A stretch of DNA of 64,000 nucleotides, from NCBI RefSeq assembly GCF_044377145.1, contig NZ_JBILJQ010000002.1, positions 1 through 64,000 on the forward strand, given 5' to 3'. The notes beneath the pieces are model-generated. The model did no database searches and had not been told where the DNA came from. It was given only the letters and a program-made list of their open reading frames with translations. The DNA is from Aquimonas sp044377145. Lineage in GTDB: Bacteria; Pseudomonadota; Gammaproteobacteria; Xanthomonadales; Xanthomonadaceae. The position numbers were made by a program, and so were the translations under genes. This document shows positions 38,501-44,300 of this stretch, piece after piece (the stretch's first letter is position 1; each line of letters begins with the position of its first letter).

Positions 38501-41289
38501 GCGCTGGCGCGGATCAAGCCATGGATGGGGTCGCCGTCGCGCAGTGCGTCAGACAGGCGCTTCAGTACCGCCACACCCACGCCTTCTCCGGGGATATAGC
38601 CGTCGCCGCCCTCGCCGAAACTCTGGCAATGGCCATCGCCGGAAATGAACTGGCCGGCGCTCAGCATCGTGTACTTGTTGGGATGCACGCTCAGGTTGAC
38701 GCCGCCGGCGAGCGCCATGCGGGTACGCCCTGAGCGCAGGTCCTGGCAGGCCAGATGGATGGCGGTGAGCGAGGACGAACACATGGTGTCCAGGCTCAGG
38801 CTTGGCCCATGCAGGTTGAGGCAGTGCGACACCCGGTTGGCGATGCCGGCCAGGCTGCCGCTCAGGTTGTACTCGCCGTACATCACGCCGACGTAGACAC
38901 CGACCTGACCGGGCAGGCCATCCGCCTCGGGCAATTGCAGGGCGGCGCGGCTGTAGCCCGCATCCTCGATGGCCAGCCAGGCATGCTGCAGGAACACGCG
39001 CTCCTGCGGGTCGATGGCGGCGGCCTCGCGCGGGGCGATGTTGAAGAAGCGCGGGTCGAACTCGTCAGCGCCTTCGATGAAGCCGCCCCAGCGACTGTAG
39101 TGCCGGCCGGGCGCGCTGCGATCTTCGCTGTAGTGCTCGCGCCAGGGCCAGCGCTCCGGTGGCACCTCGACGATGCAGTCGCGGCCCTCGCGCAGGTTTT
39201 CCCAGAAGGCCTGCAGATCGGGCGAGCAGGGGTAGCGACCACTCAGGCCGATGATGGCGATGGGCTCGGCGGCGGCTCCGATTGCCGCGGCCGAACCCCC
39301 AGCGGTGGAACTCTGTTCCGACATTGCCTGCGCTTGCACAAAGCGTTGGCGTGCGCGCCGCCGCGGCGCCGGCACGCTGGTAGACACCGGTGCCTGCGCG
39401 ACGACGCTGCGGGAGGCGGGCGACGGAGCGGCCGGTGCCAGTATCTGCAACAGACGCGGACGCTGGGTGCGCAGCAGGAATTCGGCCAGGGCATCCAGGG
39501 TCTGATACTCGAAGAACAGGGTCTTGGCCAAGCTGCCGAAATGCGTTTCGAGCTGGCTGGTGAGGTCCATGGCCAGGATCGAATCGATGCCGTACTGCTC
39601 CAGCGGTGCACTGCTGTCGATGCGTGCCGCCGGAATCTTCAGCAACTCGGAGAACTGCTGGCGCAACCATTCGCTGGTGTGGCTCAGCAGTTCGCTGTTC
39701 GAGGCGGTCGAGGACGAGGCGGTCGTTGCTTGCGTGCCTGAGGCGGCCGCGCTCGAGAGCGCGACCGCAGCGGCGGGCGCAGGATTGCGACCACAGCGCT
39801 GCAAGGCTTGGTTCAATTCGGCGCGCGGGCCGTGCACCACCATCAGGTGAGGGATGTCCGCTGCGAGCGCAGCACGGAAGGCCGCCAAGGCCGCTGCGCT
39901 CGGCAGCGAGCGCAGGCCGGTGCGCTGCTCCAGCCGACGCAGGCTGGCTGCGTCGATATGCATGCCACCGTCGGCCCAGTGCGGCCAAGCGATCGCCAGG
40001 CTGCGGCCGCGACGTGCCCCGCCTACAACCTGGGCTTGGCGCCAGCCAGCGAATTGCTCCATGAAGCCATTTGCCGCCGCATAGTCAGCCTGGCCGAGGT
40101 TGCCGGCCCAGGAGGCAATGGACGAGAACAGTACGAAGAAATCCAGATCGAGCGAGGCGGTGGCGGCATCCAGATTTCGTGTGCCGGTGACCTTGGAGGC
40201 GAGCACGCGGCGCGCCTGTACCTGGGTCTTGCGCAGCAGAAATTCGTCCTGCAGTTCGCCTGCGATATGCAGCACGCCGTCGAGACGACCGAACTCAGTG
40301 ACGATGCCTTGCACGAGGGCCTGCACCGCTGCCGGGTCGGCGATCTCACAGCGCCGATACACCAGCTGCGCGCCCGGACGGGCCAGGGCTTGCAGTGCGG
40401 CCTGTCGCGGTGGGTCGAGTTCCGAGCGCCCGCACAGGACCAGGGTCAACTCGCCTGCATGGGCCAGCAATTCGCTTGCAAACTGCCGACCCAAACCGCC
40501 CAGACCACCGCTGATCAGGTAGACACCGCTCTCGCGGTAAGGCACGGCCTGCGCAGCGGTGTCCTCCACGGGCTGCAACTGCCAGTCGCGGCCGAACCAT
40601 GCCCCGTCGTGGAGTTTCAGCAGTCGGCGCTGCGGTTGCCGGGCCTGCTCCAATACCGCGAGTGCCAATGCCTGAGGCTGCAGAGTGGCTGGCACGCACA
40701 GCACCTGGCCATGCAGCAGAGGGTTCTCCAATCCAGCGCTTTCCAGCAGGCCGGCGAGGCCCGCACCGAAGCATGCAGCCTCGGCTTCGGCGATCACGAT
40801 CTGCAGCAGGCAAGGCGCCTGTGGTGTCTGCCGCAGCAGGTCCTGGGCGCCTTGCACGGCCGCCAGGGTCCAGCGCTCGAAGGCCAGCGCAGCGTGCTCA
40901 CCCTCCGCATCGGGCAGGTGCAGGCACTGCGCCTTCGGCAGGGCCACGCGCAATTTGGTCACCGCAGCCTGGTCGAATCCGCACAGCAGCACGGTATGCG
41001 TCGAATAGGTGCGCGGATTCGCTGCGGGAGGCTCGCTGAGCGCCTGCCACTGCGGCTGCGCCAGCAGAGTCTCAGCCTGCACGTCGAGCGCGCAGGCTTC
41101 GCGAGCGGGCTGCTCTCGATGGGGCTGCTCTCGATCAGGCGGTTCGCGACCCGAGGGTTCGAGAACAGCGGCGCTGCTGGATCCCTGTGCACGGCCTTGC
41201 CTCAGCCTGCGGATTTGCTGCAGGGCCTGGTCCTGGTTCAGCCGGCCAGCGGCCAGCTCACGGTAAATGTTCGCCAACTCATGCTTCAT
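26485..41289 (-). CDS. Trans-AT polyketide synthase PKS2 (modules 4-7, part)
   Basis: 4934 residues. The ATG at 41289 lies four bases after the PKS1 stop and begins with the docking helices (MKHELANIYRELAAG); an in-frame start further upstream would overlap PKS1. Approximate domains: docking 1-30; KR4 85-460 (Tyr403); ACP4 Ser570; KS5 674-1097 (Cys837); DH*5 1281-1504 without the catalytic His; three crotonase-like domains 1634-1844, 1877-2070 and 2107-2354; ACP5a Ser2432 and ACP5b Ser2556, both with Trp at Ser+6; KS6 2672-3090 (Cys2837); KR6 3297-3704, with GGSGIVG as cofactor loop; C-methyltransferase 3820-4146 (EIGAGTGGTS); ACP6 Ser4229; KS7 4317-4730 (Cys4477 in NTGCSSS); docking 4906-4934. 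KR4-ACP4 complete module 4 begun on PKS1; KS7 begins module 7 completed on PKS3. Predicted chemistry: reduction for module 4, beta-branch in module 5, alpha-methyl with hydroxyl (or ketone) in module 6. Confidence 0.95.
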   Translation of the reverse strand: MKHELANIYRELAAGRLNQDQALQQIRRLRQGRAQGSSSAAVLEPSGREPPDREQPHREQPAREACALDVQAETLLAQPQWQALSEPPAANPRTYSTHTVLLCGFDQAAVTKLRVALPKAQCLHLPDAEGEHAALAFERWTLAAVQGAQDLLRQTPQAPCLLQIVIAEAEAACFGAGLAGLLESAGLENPLLHGQVLCVPATLQPQALALAVLEQARQPQRRLLKLHDGAWFGRDWQLQPVEDTAAQAVPYRESGVYLISGGLGGLGRQFASELLAHAGELTLVLCGRSELDPPRQAALQALARPGAQLVYRRCEIADPAAVQALVQGIVTEFGRLDGVLHIAGELQDEFLLRKTQVQARRVLASKVTGTRNLDAATASLDLDFFVLFSSIASWAGNLGQADYAAANGFMEQFAGWRQAQVVGGARRGRSLAIAWPHWADGGMHIDAASLRRLEQRTGLRSLPSAAALAAFRAALAADIPHLMVVHGPRAELNQALQRCGRNPAPAAAVALSSAAASGTQATTASSSTASNSELLSHTSEWLRQQFSELLKIPAARIDSSAPLEQYGIDSILAMDLTSQLETHFGSLAKTLFFEYQTLDALAEFLLRTQRPRLLQILAPAAPSPASRSVVAQAPVSTSVPAPRRRARQRFVQAQAMSEQSSTAGGSAAAIGAAAEPIAIIGLSGRYPCSPDLQAFWENLREGRDCIVEVPPERWPWREHYSEDRSAPGRHYSRWGGFIEGADEFDPRFFNIAPREAAAIDPQERVFLQHAWLAIEDAGYSRAALQLPEADGLPGQVGVYVGVMYGEYNLSGSLAGIANRVSHCLNLHGPSLSLDTMCSSSLTAIHLACQDLRSGRTRMALAGGVNLSVHPNKYTMLSAGQFISGDGHCQSFGEGGDGYIPGEGVGVAVLKRLSDALRDGDPIHGLIRASAINHGGKTNGYTVPNPQAQAEVIRRALREAGVEARAVSYVEAHGTGTKLGDPIEIAALTRAFEASGPPGRHGDCLIGSAKSNIGHCESAAGIAGLSKILLQLRHGSIVPSLHSRVLNPHIDFAATPFVVCQQLQSWQPPLLDGRAQPRIAGLSSFGAGGSNAHLLIEEYRADTPAARLQGAHLFPLSARTSDALQARAADLLTWIEDGRAGSDLLAIAWTLQVGREPMDERLALVASDSEQLAQLLRAYLQGEQPVGLWRGRARSRLQQAEAPISSVEELSAWMQAGALDRLAAAWVVGQSIDWPALHAPHALPRRISLPGYAFARERYWQAPAAALMEAPARLHPLLHRNCSDLDGLRFESRFDAGESVLERAGDEVRLPPLLLLEMALAALAAARPNEGIEAWELHDLRWGAAVELRGLALDTLLLPVDQGGLDIEIGLDAERVLWQGRARPLADQIGRVALSTVIASLPPLSDSECEALGVVGLRRCHRLGRQWCAELQLPAAVGPGVHALPMLQAVSSLLPAIGQAVEPLALRSLSVQKRCPQTVWLWLRPGSSGLDIDLCDAEGDICLALQGLQLQSAPAQIPQGTASPRIKGDMPAVDALPLERAAQSAERAPAVVAAPVKVSAPIHALPLRLAEIALIDSAILRVAPPALTDPSTPQPKPSSSIGLGSLNAAVVISDEAVAAKPRIRLPEPWDAGIEDSYGRVELPLRLFEHAQGIYVVELAALPVGQLLPALQAALRQLQGSSAVSVLLLQAPASGLHGDREDVDALLSSGLLTDLITLPCAVLAALPGDATGAGLLLAAACDFMLCAEHGEYAYADYRSGLLPTSAEQAFFGARLGASTAFDLLFARPRWRGKALPALGWNCPVLPAAALVPAALRWAGQLAHKPEQSLRLLKAHVSQPLLQPLAQLSTAEGFAYACAPSAGEHSRDVDDQSFQAPASCVLMRLGDGASGNDLAALVADLRFVIERLGDGAPYSALVLSSDLPAFLPLETATESLSTPALLLELAELLRTCPVPVIAAFEADAGSTGWLCGLFCDFALYSIDGQYSASALWTQPALADAVAQACEQALGAAFGLELRLCGLSLSGAELACRARSVHALPATEVLSQALHLAERFESMPRAQGLALKRAWAQQRDEQRRALSAAASELPAECAKPSVAVGEVGRSLISSAVLSAELDVDGVALIKMHDRAERNLFSPALVQALQQAFEVVAAEPACRVVVLTGYDSFFATGGTRDTLLAIQQGRASFTDETVFQLPMDCPVPVLAALQGHAIGGGLSFGLFADLHLLSAESRYLSPYMGYGFTPGAGSTLLLPARLGLDLARESLFGAQEISGQALRERGCAVPVLPRAELLPAALACARRIAELPRQRLIALKQAWRHSLLQARPDIYRRELKMHAQTFVGNEDTLQRIRSRFEPSAALPSEPSSLPESADAAAQPVSPPVALSTTQLDSPAPQAAPTLTKVLVDIRGMLAQELFLQPDEIEAQTPFIDLGLDSITGVTWIRRINAEYGTDIEATRVYSHPTLQSLAELVAAEAAAQVGATAAGSSPAPAVQSAAVAVAVSVVTPNSMPSPARTPAPRTVPAAAELIARLRTLLAEELHLAPDEIDADAQFIDLGLDSITGVTWVRRINADYGTDIEATRVYSHASLSAMAQLLRQELASAPIADSPAAPPRPTPTAAPVAPSATGFDASTTRVVQSAAPVASPTPAPISPASPLSSWRARRGRAPAAPVPAPIAIIGSAGRFARARDLETFWAHLAGGVDCVDEVAAERWSLQRWYQAGAPAPGKTNSRWLGALPEYDCFDPLFFSISPTEAECMEPQQRVFLETCWHAIENAGRAPQSLSSSQCGVFVGCGPSDYLHAAPEQFSAQGFTGTATSILAARIAYVLNLRGPCVSIDTACSSSLVAIANACDSLNAGSSDLALAGGVYVMAGPGMHVMTAQAGMLSTDGRCHSFDQRANGFVPGEGVGVLLLKRLADAQRDGDSIQAVIEAWGINQDGKTNGITAPNEEAQTRLLQSVYRRFAIKPDELQLIEAHGTGTKLGDPIEVAGLKAAFKPHTTRSGYCALGSVKSNIGHCLTAAGVAGVLKIVLAMKHRMLPPSLHYQHCNEHIRLDGSPFYVNDRLRPWTVESGQRRRAAVSSFGFSGTNAHLVLAEPPVAAPRAATSLRRDPAGRLPMPLSARTEAQLRQRVGDLLAWLRSADASLRIEELACSLQLGRDSMDERLVFMVSTLDELRQALQDWLGQGSATIETLRGQTRRHREELKLIAQDAEMRATLVEKWLSQGQLSKLMGLWAKGMEFDFGLLYGTERPLRLALPGYPFARERYWLGREPDAPCLPANSGESLPSPPSGEPQPGPQPNCFLPCWQVEPAASVPVTLGKRALIVSTGSIDFAQTLYSELLRLGWTAVDLVEATQLADFSTLLMGLDLNTAIDCLFFLALDSEPVRFDAESVQRAQECNAILLLRLLQALKRESRIAARVETWVLSLDLYPQAGAQARYWGAGASGLAYALAQGSHAHRVRNIDLSTSDLQDPQARQALLHAICTEPASDRGEVVKLSAGKRLLQGFRPLVWDASAASALRHAGVYVIVGGSGIVGRIITRHLRQKYAAQVVWIGRSAADAPRIRAALHTLDGLPGCLSYEQADALDAAALGAAVARIRQRHPQLHGALFSGMVFAAEGLVEQVEEADFREVLEVKTRGIQAFHHVFADAGLDFLCHFSSGQAYAFSGAARLPAYASGIVAADAYARAVASSADCPVGIINWGFWRAAVNERVEKLDGVSTRSLDALEDAEGFACLEHFLGELQRGRLQQLLCMRASSEVAALMRDGSGESVALAPCSPSVAMGDLLHTVAPPREHIENLLGAQSRRGLEGWFARLLAQQIGSLIAEAGIGLPVGLDTLRRACGVVERHANWFHYSLDLLAEAGLAHVEGPRLLSLQLEARNTLITAWQAHRTSLHAERDVNALIELSEECLRRLPEILRGRMTATDVLFPQGCMDRVGALYRDNAVADTFNELVAATVARYVEARLQQQPLARLRILEIGAGTGGTSAAVFRQLQPYRDSIDQYCYTDLSKAFFLHAQDRFLPDNPYLTCQRLDIEQELQPQGLQLGSFDLVLATNVLHATRDIRTTLRHAKSALRGGGYLIVNEMCKRSLATHLSFGLLDGWWLFEDPELRIPGCPGLFPETWQRVLAELGFGPVWLPAREAHALGNQVLVAASDGLLTQRRTVTASSAAEPLPGPPTAVRKPQTPVVARPQTDLPSWIHEVILDCLARTLKLRVETIDPGMAFSDYGVDSILGVGFVDQVNARLGLSLNTAIIFEYASIDRLSAHLAEQHATAIAAAAAPAQRKLQDAPIAKVPATPPAPVAPMPMRGSIASATATSHACEIAIIGMSGQFPKATNVREFWHNLANGIDAVEELPPHYLNLATGYSPVKQRGRTRCRWGGILADRDCFDPLFFSISPKEAEAMNPHQRLVMQESWNALEDAAYDPRALAGSQTAIYVGAEPSGYVGDSFTGLSDAIIASRLSYALDFKGAAFVVNTGCSSSAVAIHLGCESLRAGESDLVLAGGVNACLHQNVLVRLDQIEMLSPSGRCHTFDRSGDGTLISEGVGMLVLKRLPEAITDGDHIHGLLCASGMNQDGASNGITAPSGAAQEQLIDSVYARYGIDARQISYVEAHGTGTRLGDPVETNALVRAFRRHSADTGWCVVGSAKSHLGHAAAAAGVIGIIKVLLSMRHRHLPRLLNFRELNPLIEFADSPFQIPEHAREWTSPAGVPRMAAVNSFGHSGTNVHLVLREHLLPPRKEDSARRQAIPLSARTAEQLRQRVEDLLARLAEQPESIDLGDLAFTLQCGRESMEHRLGLAVSRLDELMQGLRDWLAGTEPAALHQGQAGKQRARISASADAPANELLAQWAQGHTLDWSALWRGRHPRRIALPGYPFAKERYWAASAFGSPDTVMAPIPAPAEPVDGDQALDEILQRVVDEAIAPAEGARLLRALV
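28850..29830 (-). other. Embedded C-methyltransferase domain of module 6
   Basis: PKS2 residues about 3820-4146. SAM motif I reads LEIGAGTGGTS, followed by LVLATNVLHATRDI and GGYLIVNEM, all typical of PKS C-methyltransferases. It lies between KR6 and ACP6, the usual place in trans-AT lines. It should add an alpha-methyl group before KS7 takes the chain. Confidence 0.88.
33495..34100 (-). other. Tandem beta-branching ACPs of module 5
   Basis: Two carrier domains, Ser2432 and Ser2556, each with GLDSITGVTW. The Trp six residues after the Ser is the known flag for ACPs recognised by the HCS cassette. Each copy continues with RRINA-YGTDIEATRVYSH, and the pair is joined by an Ala/Pro/Val-rich linker. 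Confidence 0.88.
34228..36390 (-). other. Triple crotonase-like array of module 5
   Basis: Three consecutive ECH-fold segments in PKS2. The third (about 2107-2354) is close to free ECH2, with LTGYDSFFATGGT, LQGHAIGGGLSFGLFAD, GYGFTPGAGST and MHAQTF. The first (LPGDATGAGLLLAAACDF) and second (GSTGWLCGLFCDF) keep only the glycine-rich oxyanion-hole region and lack the GGT and HAQTF motifs, so both are probably non-catalytic. Confidence 0.75.
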
Positions 41290-41386
41290 CGGGTCAACCC
41301 AGTTCCATGGCTTGGTCGGCAGAGAGCTCATGGCTCAGCAGGCCGGCGATGATCGATCGGTAGTGGGCTTCGTCGAAGCCCTCGGC
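41200..41386 (-). other. PKS1/PKS2 junction with putative docking helices
   Basis: PKS1 ends with FDEAHYRSIIAGLLSHE then SADQAMEL, and PKS2 begins with MKHELANIYRELAAGRL then QDQALQQI. Both fit a short helical hairpin. The split lies between DH4 and KR4, inside module 4. The stop and the next ATG are four bases apart, so the two proteins should be made together. Confidence 0.55.
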
Positions 41387-44300
41387 GGACTGCAGTGGCC
41401 GTGAAGAGAAACCGTGCAACTGCACGCAGACCTGGCCCTGCGCGTCACACAGATCGATATCGACCTTGTGCAGGGCCTCACCCGCCGTGGATCCGGAGCC
41501 AGCGGAACGCCGCAGCCAGGCATACATACGCGGGCCACAGGCAGCGAACACGCGTACACACTCGACCGCGAACGGCAGCCGCAGCTGCGAGTCGGCAGCC
41601 AGTTCGATCGAGCCCTGCAGGGCGCCGTCGAGCAGGCTGGGGTGCAGCACATAGGCAGAGGCTTCGGCGCGCAGCGCGGAAGGCAGATCGAGTTGCAGCA
41701 GCACCTCGCCCCTGCCCTGCCACTGGGCGACGACAGCACGGAAGCCCGGCCCATAGTCGAGCCCGCGCTCGGCAAAGCGCGAATACAGCGCCGGCAGATC
41801 ATCGGCCGGGCGCAGGCGCTGGCGCAGTGCGTCCACGTCGAGTACGGCAGTGCGTGCGGTGACCAGCGCGGCGCTGCCCTGGCAGTGCAAGGTCGACAGC
41901 GCCGACGCATCTACATCGACATCCGCATCGGTCTCGGTCTCGGTGAAGCTGACGATCTCGAAGCCGAAGCGGCCTTCAACCTCGACAAAGACCGCAGTTT
42001 CCACCGCGACCGGCACATCACCCAGCCGCAGCGGCTGGGCCCAGGCGACATGCTGCAACTCCAGCACGCTCGTGGTGTGGCCAGGCAGGGCATCGACCAG
42101 GGCCGCGCGGGCCATTTCCAGATAGGCGACGGCCGGCAGCACCGCGCTGCCCTGCACTCGATGCTCGGCCAGGAAGAACTCGCTGCCGTCGAAGCGGCTG
42201 ACATAGCGCTGTTGACCCAGATCGGAGCGATTGCTGTGCAACAGGGGATGCAGCGCAGCGTGCGCGCCGCCTTCGCGATGGGGCGCTCGGCGCGAACCCG
42301 GCTTTTCGGACACCCAGCAACGCTCGCGGGCGAAGGCATACCCGGGCAGGCGCAGGCGACGTGGGCGGCCCTGCGGATACAGGGTGGCGAAGTCCAGCTC
42401 GAAGCCGCGCACCCAGAGTTCGGCCAGGCGCTCGTACTGGCAGGCGCGCATCCACTGCTCGACCAGGGCGTGCATGCCGGGATCGCTGGCCAGCATCGAC
42501 AGCGCATCGTCGGCGCGAGTCAACTGGCCGCGATGCAGACCTTCGATTCGCACCTCACCCTGCACCCACTGCTGCAGGCGCTGAGCCAACTCGGTGAGTG
42601 AACGCACACGCAGGGCCAGCCGATGGGGCATCGCGTCGCGACCGGTTTGCAGGGTGCAGGCCAGGCGCTGCAGGTCGAGCCGCGGCCTGCGCTGCAGGGT
42701 CTGCAGCAAGGCTTCAACCTGGGCCAGCAGGGCCTCGCTGGTGCGCGCCGACAGCGGCACCAGCACTTCATCGACCTGCATTTCACAAGCCTTGGCCAGC
42801 AACTCCGGCTGTGGCGACTGCGCCAGCACCACATGCGCATTGGTGCCGCTGAAACCGAACGAGCTGACCGCCGCGAGTCGCGGCTGCGCGCTGACCCAAT
42901 CGCAGTGCGTCGTGTTGACGTGGAACGGCCCGCCGTCGAACTCGATGTACGGATTGGGCTGACGGTAGTGCAGCGAGGGCACCAGCTGGCGGTGCTGCAG
43001 ACAGAGCAGGGTCTTGATCAGGCCAGCGACACCGGCGGCAAAGCCGGTATGGCCGATGGCGCTCTTGATCGAGCCCAGCGCACAGCTGCCCGGCGCCGCG
43101 CCGGCTTCGTCAAACACCCGGCGCAGCGCGTTGACCTCGATCGGATCGCCGAGCGCCGTGGCGGTGCCATGTGCCTCGATGTACCCGATCCGCGCCGGAT
43201 CGATGGCGAAGCGCTGGTAGACATCGCGCAGCAGACGCTGTTGAGCGGTCGAGCTCGGCGCGGTGATGCCATTGGTGCGGCCATCCTGATTGATGCCCGA
43301 GCCCACGATCACGCCGTGGATTTCGTCTTGGTCGCGCAGCGCTGCCGACAGCGGCTTCAACACCACCACGCCGCAGCCTTCCGAGAACACGATACCGTCG
43401 GCGCTGGCGTCGAAGCTGGCGCAGCGGCCCTGTTGTGAGGGCATGCCGACCTGCGAGGTGAGGATATGGCCGATCGGCGTAGTCAGCAGGTTGATACCAC
43501 CGGCCAGGGCCAGCTCGCACTCGCCGGCGCGCAGGCTTTCGCAGGCCAGATGGACGGCCACCAGGGAGGACGAACAGGCGGTATCAATCGCCAGTGCCGG
43601 GCCCTTCAGATTCAGTTGGTAGGCGATGCGCGCGGCGAGGATCGCGTTTGAGCTGCCCATGAAGGCCGCCCCCGCGGTGTCCTGGCCGTACTCGCCCAGT
43701 ACCCGCACGTAGTCGCCGCCGCCGCAGCCGACATACACACCGCAGTTGCGCTCAGCCAGGCTGGAGGGCGCGTGTCCCGCGCTTTCGATGGCGCGCCAGC
43801 ACTCCTGCAGAAACACGCGCTGCTGCGGATCGATCAGCTCGGCCTCGACGGGGGAAATGCCGAAGAACAGCGCATCGAACTCGTCGATGCCGTCCAGCAG
43901 ACCGGCCCAGCGCGAGTAGGCGCTGTGCGGGTGACGCGGGTCGGGGTGATACCAGCCGGAGTGCGCGCCCCAGCGCTGCTCGGGGACCTCGACCACACAG
44001 TCGCGGCCCTCGATCAGGTTCTGCCACAGCGCATCCACGTCAGCCGCCATCGGCAAACGGCAGGACAGGCCAATCACCGCGACCGGCTCCGGATCGGTCG
44101 TACGGCGGGCGCGGACAGGCAGAGCAGCACTGGGCTGCAGCGACTGCCGCAGGGTGGCAGCCGCGACCCGGCGCAGCTGGATCGAGTCGACCCTCAGCAT
44201 CACCTCACCGCTGGCATCCACCAGTTCAAACGCCAGCTCGACGCTGTCGCGGTCGACCGAGAGCAGTTCGGCATGGCAACGATAATTCTGCTGCTGCAGT

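Larger units (their letters stand above)
32020..41035 (-). repeat. Duplicated multi-domain block, copy in PKS2
   Basis: Domain order KR-ACP-KS-DH*-ECHa-ECHb-ECHc-ACP-ACP-KS, about 3005 residues, matching the PKS1 block at 47300-56365 domain for domain and almost in length. KS5/KS2, KS6/KS3, the ACP pairs and the third ECH are plainly close by eye; the first two ECH-like domains and DH* have drifted. KS5 lacks about 14 residues that KS2 has after MYGEY. Confidence 0.7.
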
